Shown here one piece after another: positions 1 through 7,873 of a DNA stretch of 64,000 bases. Location: assembly GCF_016316925.1 (NCBI RefSeq), contig NZ_JAEEGB010000002.1, forward strand, positions 1-64,000, in the 5' to 3' direction. The notes beneath the pieces are model-generated. The model made no database searches. It was given only the letters and a program-made list of their open reading frames with translations, and was not told where the DNA came from. Position numbers and translations under genes: made by a program. Each line of letters opens with the position of its first letter. The stretch's first letter is position 1. Source of the stretch: Clostridium aciditolerans (GTDB lineage: Bacteria; Bacillota; Clostridia; Clostridiales; Clostridiaceae).

Positions 1-249
1 CTCTGTGAAAGCGATTCGCACCAAATCAAAGATTTGGGCTCTCTGCTTGCACTCTGTGAAAGCGATTCGCACCAAATCAAAGATTTGGGCTCTCTGCTTT
101 TCTTCAAGTGTACGTCACGAGCGGCTATGTCCCTGGATAACGACTTCTAAGCTTCAGATGGAGGTTAAATGCCTAAATGGCATTTAACGGGCAGAATTGC
201 CCAGTGGTCGCAGACAAACTCCACCTGAAGCCAAGAATTCTGTTTATAG
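1..249 (+). repeat. Structured repeat family 1, copy 1 (left end outside window)
   Basis: This is the right part of a repeat also found at 6620-6800, 7874-8096 and 28197-28428. Its first 102 bases are two tandem copies, with a period of exactly 51, of a module running from CTCTGTGAAAGCGATTCGC to CTCTGCTT. The module contains small dyads (GCGATTCGC; CCAAATC/GATTTGG). The right half has an outer stem GCTTCAGATGGAG / CTCCACCTGAAGC with one A-C mismatch. Inside it lie a TTAAATGCC/GGCATTTAA hairpin and a GGGCA/TGCCC hairpin. The copy ends in TTTATAG like the 28 kb copy, to which its right half is almost identical. It has no coding capacity. Inferred origin: a non-autonomous IS200/IS605-type element. 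Confidence 0.75.
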
Positions 250-322
250 TTTGCAGATTAATAATCGCTCTCACTACCATGCTTATTATGGAGAGTAACT
301 AAAAGAAGATTGGGGATACATA

Positions 323-790
323 ATGAAGCAGAATAATATTAAAATAATACAATACAATTCAGCATATGTTGAAGATACAGTACGAATGTGGCGGGAAAGT
401 AAGGAAAGAGCCATAAGTCAAAAAGAAATACATTCTTTTGAAGACCACGTATTTTTCTTAAATAATATTTTAAATAGGGATAATGAAATATACATTGCTA
501 CTGATAATAATAAAGTTGTTGGAATAATTGCCTTTAATGGAAATGAAATAAATCAATTATATATTCATAATGATTATCAAGGGAAGGGATTAGGAAAAAA
601 GTTACTTGATATGGCGAAAATCAATTCTAAAGGGAGATTAACATTATATACATTTGAAGTTAACCACAAAGCACAGCGATTTTATGAGAGTAATGGATTT
701 AAGATTATTGGTAGGGGACATGAGAATGGAGAGAACCTGGATGATATTAAGTATGAATGGGTTAGACAGAACGAGTATTACAAAGAGTAA
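323..790 (+). CDS. GNAT family N-acetyltransferase
   Basis: This 155-residue protein has the length and layout of a single-domain acetyl-CoA-dependent N-acetyltransferase. The acetyl-CoA pyrophosphate loop QGKGLG is at residues 86-91, after the beta strand NQLYI. The C-terminal NHKAQRFYESNGFK segment (about 114-127) is the usual motif B. The substrate cannot be predicted; small GNATs acetylate amines, amino acids, antibiotics or protein N-termini. The ATG is preceded by a purine-rich GGGGA. The gene stands alone, 74 bp after the right end of repeat copy 1, and ends before a convergent hairpin terminator. Confidence 0.85.
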   Translation: MKQNNIKIIQYNSAYVEDTVRMWRESKERAISQKEIHSFEDHVFFLNNILNRDNEIYIATDNNKVVGIIAFNGNEINQLYIHNDYQGKGLGKKLLDMAKINSKGRLTLYTFEVNHKAQRFYESNGFKIIGRGHENGENLDDIKYEWVRQNEYYKE

Positions 791-911
791 CAATTTGTTC
801 TTATTCTTGTTTAGTAAATCAACAATAATAGTCACGAATACTGTATTATTCAATGGTGAGTTTTAAAGTTTTTTTATATCCTCATGATAAGATTTACAAG
901 ATAGGCTTAAT

Positions 912-950
912 ATAATAAGGACTTACTGTACTAATGTAAGTCCTTATTAT
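912..950. terminator. Bidirectional hairpin terminator
   Basis: A perfect 15-bp stem (912-926 with 936-950) and a 9-nt loop lie between the convergent genes ending at 790 (+) and 1007 (-). The AT-rich outer stem could supply a U-run in either direction. Confidence 0.6.
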
Positions 951-1006
951 ATATTTGCAAAGATATGGTGATATAATAATTTGTTTGAAATATTTTACGA
1001 ATTAGT

Positions 1007-1648
1007 TTATTTAGCAAATCTTACTCCCATATCAAAGGCAGCTTGACAGTCTTTAGGAAATTGTTCTTTCCTGACCTCTGCTTTTTTCTTTTCATCAAAT
1101 ACTGTTACAACATATTTTGAATAATCATCAAATTGGTATGTGTCGTTGACAGTTAATGATTCAAAAGAACCAAAGATTCTTTTTATTGACATTTCTAAAG
1201 ATTTAAGACTTTGTTCATATCCTAAATCTCTCATTTGTTCACTAGTTATATTCATGGTATAAATGAATCCAGTTTGCATTTTTCTTCCAAAGAGGCTTGG
1301 ATAACCAGGAGCATAAACTGAATATGGAAACATGAACCTTTCTAAAAAAGACCTCATAGCTCCCGTAACTGATTCGAAATATATTGGGGAACCAAGAATA
1401 ATGGCATCAGCATTTGCAGCTTTTTCAATAATAGGTGTTAAATTATCCTTGAAACCACACTTACCATAGCTTTTACCATTTTTCATTTTGCAAGCAAAAC
1501 AACTAACACAACCTTTATAATTTTGGTCATAAAGATGGATAATCTCTGTTTCAGCTCCTTGTGAAGCTGCGCCTTCAAGTGCTTTATTAAGAAGAATAGC
1601 AGTATTTTTATTCTTCCTTGGACTTCCATTGATTGCTATTATTTTCAT
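1007..1648 (-). CDS. Flavodoxin-fold NAD(P)H-dependent FMN reductase / iron-sulfur flavoprotein family
   Basis: A cytoplasmic flavodoxin-fold oxidoreductase. The FMN-phosphate loop INGSPRKNKNT lies near the N-terminus. A cysteine cluster C-x2-C-x2-C followed later by GKC lies at about residues 50-70, as in iron-sulfur flavoproteins and related NADPH:FMN reductases. LGSPIYFESVTGAMRSFLERF is the conserved isoalloxazine-side loop. I start at the ATG at 1648 because GGAGGT sits 7 nt before it; an in-frame ATG five codons upstream overlaps that ribosome site. It is divergent from an HxlR regulator (1772), the usual arrangement for redox- or electrophile-induced flavin reductases. Whether an Fe-S cluster is really bound is not certain. 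Confidence 0.82.
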   Translation of the reverse strand: MKIIAINGSPRKNKNTAILLNKALEGAASQGAETEIIHLYDQNYKGCVSCFACKMKNGKSYGKCGFKDNLTPIIEKAANADAIILGSPIYFESVTGAMRSFLERFMFPYSVYAPGYPSLFGRKMQTGFIYTMNITSEQMRDLGYEQSLKSLEMSIKRIFGSFESLTVNDTYQFDDYSKYVVTVFDEKKKAEVRKEQFPKDCQAAFDMGVRFAK

Positions 1649-1717
1649 TAATCTTACCTCCATTTATATATACTTGACTTCATAGTATGAATTATATATT
1701 ATTATAAAAAAATGGGT

Positions 1718-1746
1718 AAGTATGCACTTATTTGTTAGACACTAAC
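1718..1746. promoter_or_regulatory. Candidate HxlR operator sites between divergent genes
   Basis: The 100-bp divergent spacer contains two small palindromes: AAGTATGCACTT (1718-1729) and GTTAGACACTAAC (1734-1746). HxlR-family regulators usually bind dyads between their own gene and the divergent target, so these are the best candidates. Assignment is by position only. Confidence 0.4.
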
Positions 1747-1771
1747 TTAATAGTAAGTCAGGGGGTATTAC

Positions 1772-2098
1772 ATGAATAGTTTTGAAAGTAAATATGGCAG
1801 TTGTCCAATGTACTATACAATATCTATACTTGGAGGAAAGTGGAAATGGATTATATTATGGGAAATATACGAGGCTAAAGTAATAAGATACAACAAGTTG
1901 AAAGATAAATTAGAACCCGTTGCACATAAAACATTAAGTGAACAATTAAAAGAATTGGAAGGCAGTAACCTAATTCATAGGGAACAGTATAATGAAATTC
2001 CGCCAAAGGTTGAATACTCGCTGACAGAAGATGGGAAAACATTAGTGCCAATACTTAAACTTATGTACCAATGGGGTAAGGAACATATCACTATATAG
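1772..2098 (+). CDS. HxlR-family winged-helix transcriptional regulator
   Basis: This 108-residue protein matches the HxlR/DUF24 family over its whole length. The N-terminal YGSCPMYYTISILGGKWKW carries the single conserved cysteine (residue 11) that in several family members senses electrophiles or oxidants. The winged helix follows (FNKL-like RYNKLK, then TLSEQLKELEGSNLI and the wing YSLTEDG). Helix 5 at the C-terminus (LKLMYQWGKEH) is the dimer helix. A ribosome site AGGGGG precedes the ATG. Its divergent partner is the flavin reductase at 1007-1648, which it probably controls in response to a thiol-reactive or redox signal. Confidence 0.88.
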   Translation: MNSFESKYGSCPMYYTISILGGKWKWIILWEIYEAKVIRYNKLKDKLEPVAHKTLSEQLKELEGSNLIHREQYNEIPPKVEYSLTEDGKTLVPILKLMYQWGKEHITI

Positions 2099-2299
2099 AC
2101 ACATTTTAACAAAAGCGACAATATGGCTTACACTCTTTAAAAAATCGAATAATGCGGTGTAAAAAAATAAGTACTTATTCCTTTGTTGAAAACTTCCATA
2201 TAATAATATTGAAAATATGTTATGATTTATATATGTTTAGTTCGAAGTTGTAATATATGGTAAAGAAATCTTGAAAGATAAAAATGGAGGTGGAGGAAT

Positions 2300-2575
2300 A
2301 TGGACAAACAAGAAAAGCGTTTAGCAAAATGGGAAAAAATAAAAAGTAAAGGATTAATGTCATATATGCTTAAAACAGGAATACTTTACTACGGATTATC
2401 TTTCTTCTTAACATGGGTATTTTTAGTCCCATTTATAGAAAGTAGTTATACGTTTAACTTTATTTACAAAGAAACATTTACAACTAAACTAATTGTTTTT
2501 GGCATTATATCACCTCTGTTCGGAATGCTAATGGGGTATACAGGATGGAAGGGCTTTGAAAAGAAATATGAATAA
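2300..2575 (+). CDS. Small two-helix membrane protein, unknown function
   Basis: A 91-residue protein with a lysine-rich N-terminus, a first hydrophobic helix at about residues 24-46 and a second at about 60-82, separated by an acidic and aromatic loop. A strong ribosome site (GGAGGTGGAGG) supports real expression. I do not recognise the family and see no catalytic residues. It stands alone, and a 13-bp inverted repeat (2147-2159 and 2647-2659) lies on either side of it. Confidence 0.6.
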   Translation: MDKQEKRLAKWEKIKSKGLMSYMLKTGILYYGLSFFLTWVFLVPFIESSYTFNFIYKETFTTKLIVFGIISPLFGMLMGYTGWKGFEKKYE

Positions 2576-2827
2576 CCTTAATATAATTTAATGGTATAAT
2601 AGTCCTCTTTAACGTAACAACTGAAAAAACGAATAATTTATTAGAGCACCGCATTATTCAGTTTGAATTTTGTGATGTTTTTGTGTGGCATTTCAAAAAA
2701 ATTGCGCAATAGACAAGTACATAAAACAAGAATGATGTAAAGTTTTCCAAATATATTCACCGCCTAGCAGTTGAGTGGTATAATACACAAGAAGAATAAT
2801 ATAACAATCGTTGAATAGGGGGAGTCT

Positions 2828-3511
2828 ATTATTAACATTAGAAAGATTTTTAGCAAAACAAAAGTTCTTAAATTGATTTTTATATTTCTATCAGTTTTTA
2901 CATTTCAATTTTTATGTGTTAACTTATGGGTAATAAATAAAGCTGATAAATACATAGTAGATAAACATTTTGTTCCTAGTGTAGAGTGTATAATTATTCC
3001 TGGTGCTTATGTATACCCTGATGGAAGGCTAAGTGACATATTAAAGGATAGAGTTGACACCGCAATAGAAATATTTAAAGAAAATAGTAATCTTAAAATA
3101 TTAGTAACCGGTGATCATGGAAATTTACAATATGATGAAGTTAATAATATGAGAAAATACCTAGAGCAGAAAGGAGTTAAAAGTTCTAGTATATTTTTGG
3201 ATCACGCAGGTTTTAGTACCTATGAAAGTATCTATAGAGCAAAGCATATATTTAAAGTAAATAGTGCTGTAATAGTAACACAGGATTACCACCTCAAAAG
3301 AGCAGTATACTCAGCAAGAGGAATGGGAATAGAAGCCTATGGAGTAAAAGCAGACAAGCATGTCTATGTAGATATCGTAAAATATAAAATAAGAGAAAGT
3401 TTAGCTATTTATAAAGATTTTATTTCAGTTAACATATTAAAACCTAACCCCAAATTTTTAGGAAAAGAAATCCCTATAAACACTAGCAGCTCCGATGAAA
3501 CCCATGATTAA
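2828..3511 (+). CDS. SanA/YdcF-like DUF218 membrane-anchored protein, probable AUU start
   Basis: One N-terminal membrane anchor (LKLIFIFLSVFTFQFLCVNLWVI) is followed by a DUF218 domain. The domain hallmarks are the strand CIIIPGAYVYPDGRLSDILKDRVDTAIEIF, the VTGDHG loop, and the TYESIYRAKHIF and VTQDYHLKRAVYSARGMG segments. SanA/ElyC/YdcF proteins are linked to envelope integrity and vancomycin sensitivity; the reaction is not established. The first conventional start in frame is TTG at 2873, inside the hydrophobic helix and without a ribosome site. AGGGGGAG at 2816-2824 instead points to ATT at 2828 or 2831, which restores a basic start (IINIRKIFSKTKVLK) typical of a signal anchor. The exact start is an inference; the domain call is firm. 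Confidence 0.75.
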   Translation: MINIRKIFSKTKVLKLIFIFLSVFTFQFLCVNLWVINKADKYIVDKHFVPSVECIIIPGAYVYPDGRLSDILKDRVDTAIEIFKENSNLKILVTGDHGNLQYDEVNNMRKYLEQKGVKSSSIFLDHAGFSTYESIYRAKHIFKVNSAVIVTQDYHLKRAVYSARGMGIEAYGVKADKHVYVDIVKYKIRESLAIYKDFISVNILKPNPKFLGKEIPINTSSSDETHD

Positions 3512-3916
3512 AATTTCACTGTATGGCCTGCATTTATGTCTGTTCTAAAGAAGCCATTGAATGCAAGAATAAGTAAAAATGATATGATAATTCAAGTAAA
3601 TAATTTAGCAAAATTTTTAATTAGTCGAGAGGGAAAGGTAATTAATGAGATAATAGCAGAAGGTCAATTTGATCAAAAGCTAGCTGAAACCTATCGCGAA
3701 ATATATTTTAAGCCTCGAAGACTTGATTCACAACATATTTTAGAGCTTGGAATTTCAAGAGGAGAACTAAAGGAAGATTTGGATATAGAATTAGTTACGG
3801 ATTTAATTTTTGGTCCATTATTCTATAGATTATTAATAACAGGGGATATGGTAGAGGAGGCCTACATAAAAAAACTAATAAATTATGTATTTAAAATAAC
3901 ACAAAAACAGCATTAA
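3512..3916 (+). pseudogene. TetR regulator C-terminal fragment (DNA-binding part missing)
   Basis: The readable frame gives the C-terminal ligand and dimer domain typical of AcrR/TetR proteins: about 45 residues ending in YREIYFKPRR, then ISRGELKEDLDIELVTDLIFGPLFYRLLITGD. The roughly 75-residue helix-turn-helix domain that should precede it is absent. The frame runs back directly into the stop codon of the SanA-like gene (3509-3511). No ribosome site precedes the first ATG (3536). I read this as a TetR gene whose 5' half was lost, with the junction at about 3512. A domain-only protein starting at 3536 is possible but unlikely. Confidence 0.7.
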
Positions 3917-3942
3917 TATTCACATATATTAATGCTGTTTTT
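3906..3942 (+). terminator. Rho-independent terminator
   Basis: A 14-bp stem (3906-3919 / 3926-3939) is followed by a T run. It closes the SanA-like/TetR-remnant unit and can also serve the convergent zinc-ribbon gene. Confidence 0.75.
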
Positions 3943-3967
3943 CAGCTTCTTAATGGTATTTATATGC

Positions 3968-4225
3968 TTATTTCCAACGATTGAGAGTTGGAAATAAAGT
4001 TGTCAGTTCTTTTCTTGCTTCATCTTCGCCTATTGCTTTTCCCAAAACAGGTACAATTTTCTCAATCATTTCTTTCATAGATATATTGGGATCAATAAAT
4101 TTTCCGTCTTTATAGCAATTTGTGCAGTAAATGCTTCTACTTCCGTCTGGTTCTGTTGCTATGAAATGTGCATGTTCTTCGTTAAAGGGTAAACCACAAC
4201 TTTGACACATTGTTACTTCTGTCAT
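3968..4225 (-). CDS. Small zinc-ribbon domain protein
   Basis: An 85-residue protein with two CxxC knuckles: CQSCGLPF near the N-terminus and CTNCYKDG about 25 residues later. This is the layout of the putative zinc-ribbon family often annotated only by its domain. The remainder is a helical tail (MKEMIEKIVPVLGKAIGEDEARKELTTLFPTLNRW) typical of the family. I use the ATG at 4225 because AAAGGA lies nine bases before it; the ATG three codons upstream abuts the ribosome site. Function is unknown. It is followed by a RidA-like gene on the same strand but 87 bp apart. Confidence 0.75.
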   Translation of the reverse strand: MTEVTMCQSCGLPFNEEHAHFIATEPDGSRSIYCTNCYKDGKFIDPNISMKEMIEKIVPVLGKAIGEDEARKELTTLFPTLNRWK

Positions 4226-4311
4226 TTTTATCATTCCTTTCGTGTAGTATGTAAATACTCAATCAACAGTTCGCCTTCAATATACAAGTATTCCCTATTA
4301 TTATATCCAAA

Positions 4312-4701
4312 TTAATTATCAGAACATGCCCATGCGTCAATTTCCACTTTAAATGATGGATCAGCTAAAGAGACTACATATAGCATTGTCATGCAAGGGT
4401 TGTGATCTTTTAACACTTTTGAAATAGCTTCACGTCGCTTCGCATTGTCAATGTTTCCAACCATATAAAATACTATTTTCACTAAATCCGTAACATCCAT
4501 ATTAGCTGCATGTAAGTTTCGAACAATATTATCCATAGCAATTTCTAATTGCTCTATCGGATCATTCGGAAGAATTCCATTCTCGTCTTTTCCAAGCTGT
4601 CCTGACATAACCAACCAACGATTTTGACCAGAAACCTCTATTTGATGTGTATAAGCTGCAACAGGTCCATGTATATTTTCTGGATTTCTAAATTTTTTCA
4701 T
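4312..4701 (-). CDS. RidA/YjgF-family protein lacking the canonical arginine
   Basis: A 129-residue YjgF/YER057c/UK114 fold protein. Recognisable parts are GQLGKDENGILPNDPIEQLEIAMDNI, the strand LVKIVFYMVGNID and the C-terminal VEIDAWA. True RidA deaminates reactive enamines/imines made by PLP enzymes and uses an arginine in a PARSCVEVA-like strand. Here the matching strand is PCMTMLYVVSLAD, with Met at that position, so it may belong to a subgroup with another substrate. It is divergent from a MocR-type PLP regulator (4920), a sensible neighbour for imine chemistry. Confidence 0.8.
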   Translation of the reverse strand: MKKFRNPENIHGPVAAYTHQIEVSGQNRWLVMSGQLGKDENGILPNDPIEQLEIAMDNIVRNLHAANMDVTDLVKIVFYMVGNIDNAKRREAISKVLKDHNPCMTMLYVVSLADPSFKVEIDAWACSDN

Positions 4702-4750
4702 ACAATCACTCCTTCAAATACTTTAAAATAACTTATAGCATAATTATAAA

Positions 4751-4790
4751 ACAGTTATATGTGTAACAGTCAAATAGTTAGTGTAACAGT
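4751..4790. promoter_or_regulatory. Candidate MocR operator: direct repeats
   Basis: The 10-mer GTGTAACAGT occurs at 4761-4770 and again at 4781-4790, a spacing of 20 bp or two helical turns on the same DNA face. A related ACAGTTAT lies at 4751, and its complement ATAACTGT lies at about 4884. MocR-type regulators commonly bind direct repeats in the divergent spacer with their target, so this 217-bp spacer between the RidA-like and MocR genes is the expected place. Confidence 0.5.
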
Positions 4791-4919
4791 TCTTTTTCTG
4801 TAAGCTCATTGTAAATTATAATTATTCTAGTATTTAAAATTGAGTTTAGATATAATATATTCTATCACTTTCAATAAAAACTAGTATAACTGTGTATAAC
4901 ATATTTGGAGGAGTTTCCT

Positions 4920-6410
4920 ATGAACATTAAGATTGATAGAAACGGTGTAATCACTATAGCTAAGCAATTATTTAATTTTTTTTCAGATAGAATTTTATCT
5001 GGACTTATAAAAGATGGTGAGCAATTACCTTCCATTAGAAGCTTATCAAAAGAATTAAATGTTAGTCCAATGACTATAATTAAAGTTTATAATGAGTTAG
5101 AGGAAAATGGCTTGGCAATCACAATACAAGGTAAAGGAACCTATGTTAATCAAAGAAATAATATTGAGAAGCTTAATAATTTATCAAAGCAAAATGATTT
5201 TCAATGGCAGATGGCTATTCCCGACTATTTATCTAGATCTCAATTTAAATATTCTTCTAATTTGACCTATGCAAATGATTGCCGCAATCTGTCAATTGCA
5301 TCACTAAGTTATAAACTATTACCTACAGCAACAATTTTGAAGGACTCCTTAAGTTTAAGCCAAAATAATCTTAAGTTTCTTGCTCAATATCCTCCAGTTC
5401 AGGGTGACTATGAATTTAGAGGTGTATTAAGTGAATACCTAAAATCAAAAGAAATAATTACTACAGCTGAAAATATTTTAATTACTACTGGTTCTCAGCA
5501 GGGAATAAGTATTATATCAAGTACATTTATTGGACCTGGGGATATAGTAGTTATGGAAACTCCTACTTATCCCGGTGCTATAGATTTATTTAAAAGCAGA
5601 GGGGCAGTAATTTTAACTGTACCTGTTGACAATGAAGGTATGAGAACTGATATATTAATGAATTTATGTGATAATTACTCACCGAAAATTATTTATACTA
5701 TGCCTAATTTTCATAATCCAACTGGATATAGTATGAGTCTTAAACGAAAGAGAGAACTTCTTGATATAGCTAAATATAACAACAGTATTATAGTTGAGGA
5801 TGATCCTTGGAGTGAAATTTCATATAAAAAAGAAAAAGTTAGATCAATAAAATCTATTGATACTGATGGACATGTAATTTATATAAAAGGGCTTAGCAAA
5901 ATCCTTGGGCCTGCATACAGATTAGCAGCTATTGTAGCAGAGGGGTCAATACTTTCAAGACTCATAACCGCTAAGGCTAATCATGATCTTGGAACATCTA
6001 TGCTAAGTCAAAAGACGATTTTAGATTTTATTCAGTCAAATAAAGTCACATATTATATAGAAAATCTAAATAAAGAATTGTTAAAAAGACGTAATAGGGT
6101 AATTAATTTGTTAAAGAATTATGCACCTTCAGGAACAAAATGGACTATACCTGAAGGTGGAATAAATATTTGGATTACTCTTCCTGAAAGTTTCAATGTA
6201 GAGAAACTATTATATCACTCTATAACAACAAAAAATATTTCTTTTTTACCTGGAACTGTATGTTATCCTAATGAAGTGGAATTCAATCATCTTAGAATAT
6301 GTTTTACTTATTTAGAAGAAGATCTTGAAAATACTATAATAGAGCTATGTAAGCTTATGAAACTTCTAAATACAACTGAAAATAGCAGTGATTACATACC
6401 CATTATTTAA
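4920..6410 (+). CDS. MocR-type regulator (GntR winged helix fused to aminotransferase fold)
   Basis: The N-terminal 75 residues are a GntR-type winged helix (QLPSIRSLSKELNVSPMTIIKVYNELEENGLAITIQGKGTYV). After a linker comes a class I aminotransferase fold. Its elements are TTGSQQGI, the METPTYPG strand, MPNFHNPTG, EDDPW and the PLP-binding lysine in KGLSKILGPAYRL (K327). MocR/PdxR-like proteins use PLP or an amino-acid-PLP adduct as effector rather than catalysing transamination. I use the ATG at 4920 because GGAGGAG is just upstream; a TTG at 4905 overlaps that site. It is divergent from the RidA-like gene and probably regulates it and itself. Confidence 0.88.
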   Translation: MNIKIDRNGVITIAKQLFNFFSDRILSGLIKDGEQLPSIRSLSKELNVSPMTIIKVYNELEENGLAITIQGKGTYVNQRNNIEKLNNLSKQNDFQWQMAIPDYLSRSQFKYSSNLTYANDCRNLSIASLSYKLLPTATILKDSLSLSQNNLKFLAQYPPVQGDYEFRGVLSEYLKSKEIITTAENILITTGSQQGISIISSTFIGPGDIVVMETPTYPGAIDLFKSRGAVILTVPVDNEGMRTDILMNLCDNYSPKIIYTMPNFHNPTGYSMSLKRKRELLDIAKYNNSIIVEDDPWSEISYKKEKVRSIKSIDTDGHVIYIKGLSKILGPAYRLAAIVAEGSILSRLITAKANHDLGTSMLSQKTILDFIQSNKVTYYIENLNKELLKRRNRVINLLKNYAPSGTKWTIPEGGINIWITLPESFNVEKLLYHSITTKNISFLPGTVCYPNEVEFNHLRICFTYLEEDLENTIIELCKLMKLLNTTENSSDYIPII

Positions 6411-6619
6411 GTATTTTAATTCTTGAGATAATATTTTATGACTTATATTTAGAATAGATTTTTTATTTCGCCATATCTTATTCCACTTTCTTAGCAGTAA
6501 GTATCTAAGTAAAAAGTGCGTACTAGTATGGATATTTCAATAAGGCTATAATTGATTATATAATAAGTGGATATTAATTTCCTTGAATTAAGAAAATGAG
6601 TTCTAATCTATGAATTTAT

Positions 6620-6800
6620 CCGATGACTACCCGCTCTAATACTCCCTCGCACTCTGTGAAGGCGATTCACACAAAATCATAGATTTTGGTTCTCTGCTTT
6701 TCTCCAAGTGGGAGTAAAGAGCGGCTACGTCCCTGGATAACGATTTCTAAGCATCAGATGGAGTTAAAACTTCATCTGATGCCAAGAACTCTGTTTATAA
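6620..6800 (+). repeat. Structured repeat family 1, copy 2
   Basis: A complete but compact copy preceded by TTTAT (6615-6619). Stem 1 pairs the CCGCTCTAATACTCCC side with GGGAGTAAAGAGCGG. The module lies between its arms with extra substitutions. Stem 2 is GCATCAGATG/CATCTGATGC, and the inner hairpins seen in copies 1, 3 and 4 are missing. It ends TTTATAA. Its right end lies 21 bp upstream of the PhzF-family start codon, so it forms the 5' flank of that gene. Confidence 0.8.
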
Positions 6801-6820
6801 CATCCTTAGGGGGTAAAATT

Positions 6821-7732
6821 ATGCCAAGAAAATATAATTTATATCAAATTGATTCATTTACAAAGGAAAAATTCACAGGAAATCCAGCAGGAGTAATAAC
6901 CAATGCAGATGGATTAACTGATTATGAAATGCAGAAAATAGCTAGGGAACTTAATAATTCTGAGACAGCCTTTATTTTCTCTTCAAATAGCGATGAATAT
7001 GATGTCCATATACGTTTTTTTACTCCAACCAATGAAGTGCCGATCTGTGGACATGCTACTATTGCTGCCCATTATGCACGTGCTATTGAAAATGGACTCG
7101 ATACTTCAAAAGTTTATCATAAAACAGGCGCTGGAATTTTGCCAGTTGATATAGTAAAAGAAAATGGGGATTATAAAATTGTTATGACTCAGGGGAAAAT
7201 TGAGTTTGGTACTATTATTGATGGCATAAATAAAAAAGAACTTCTAGCAGCACTTAATATAACAAAGAGTGATTTATTGGAAGACTATGAAATACAGATT
7301 GTTTCAACAGGTCATTCTAAAGTTATGGTTGGTATAAAAAGCAATGAAACTTTAAACACAATACAGCCGGATTTTGGCAAACTCTCTAAGTTGAGTAAGG
7401 TTATTAAATGTAATGGATATTATGTTTTTACGGTTAATTCACAAGATAGTGATATTTTAATACATGGTAGAATGTTTGCACCTGCAATAGGCATTAATGA
7501 AGATCCAGTAACTGGTAATGCAAATGGTCCTTTAGGTGCATACCTTGTTCATCATAATCTTGTTAAGCACAATAATTCTTTATTTAAATTCAAGGCTAAG
7601 CAGGGTGAAGCTATAAAACGACCAGGTATTATTGAAGTCGAGGTAAAGATAGAAAATGAAGAACCTGTAGAAGTTAAAGTCTCTGGAAATGCTGTTATAA
7701 TATTTAAATCTGAATTATCATTAAATGATTAA
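6821..7732 (+). CDS. PhzF-family isomerase/epimerase-like protein
   Basis: A 303-residue protein of the PhzF/YddE family of cofactor-free enzymes with two diaminopimelate-epimerase-like domains. Hallmarks are IDSFTKEKFTGNPAGV at the N-terminus, the catalytic glutamate in NNSETAF (E48), FFTPTNEVPICGHATIAAHY, and in the second half INEDPVTGNANGPLGAYL. PhzF itself isomerises trans-2,3-dihydro-3-hydroxyanthranilate, but most clostridial members have no known substrate. The frame is open upstream to 6686, but that stretch is merely translated repeat. The start is the ATG at 6821 with TAGGGGG before it. The gene is monocistronic. Confidence 0.87.
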   Translation: MPRKYNLYQIDSFTKEKFTGNPAGVITNADGLTDYEMQKIARELNNSETAFIFSSNSDEYDVHIRFFTPTNEVPICGHATIAAHYARAIENGLDTSKVYHKTGAGILPVDIVKENGDYKIVMTQGKIEFGTIIDGINKKELLAALNITKSDLLEDYEIQIVSTGHSKVMVGIKSNETLNTIQPDFGKLSKLSKVIKCNGYYVFTVNSQDSDILIHGRMFAPAIGINEDPVTGNANGPLGAYLVHHNLVKHNNSLFKFKAKQGEAIKRPGIIEVEVKIENEEPVEVKVSGNAVIIFKSELSLND

Positions 7733-7873
7733 AAAGTCTGTTGCTCAATCATGGCAAGGAGCTTAGAATCGGGTCTATAATTTTACATAAAATCCTTTAT
7801 TTATGATATGATAGCTTGTATAATTATATTAATACATAAGGTCAAGTTCGTTATGTATTGTAAAATGTTTTAT

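Noticed and set aside
1-102. Tandem 51-bp units as a CRISPR-like array
   Set aside because: Only two units, no variable spacers (units are contiguous and identical), no cas genes, and the unit belongs to a larger dispersed repeat.
6686-6820. Extended N-terminus for the PhzF-family protein
   Set aside because: The frame stays open into the repeat, but these 45 codons are translated repeat sequence. The conserved N-terminus and a good ribosome site place the start at 6821.
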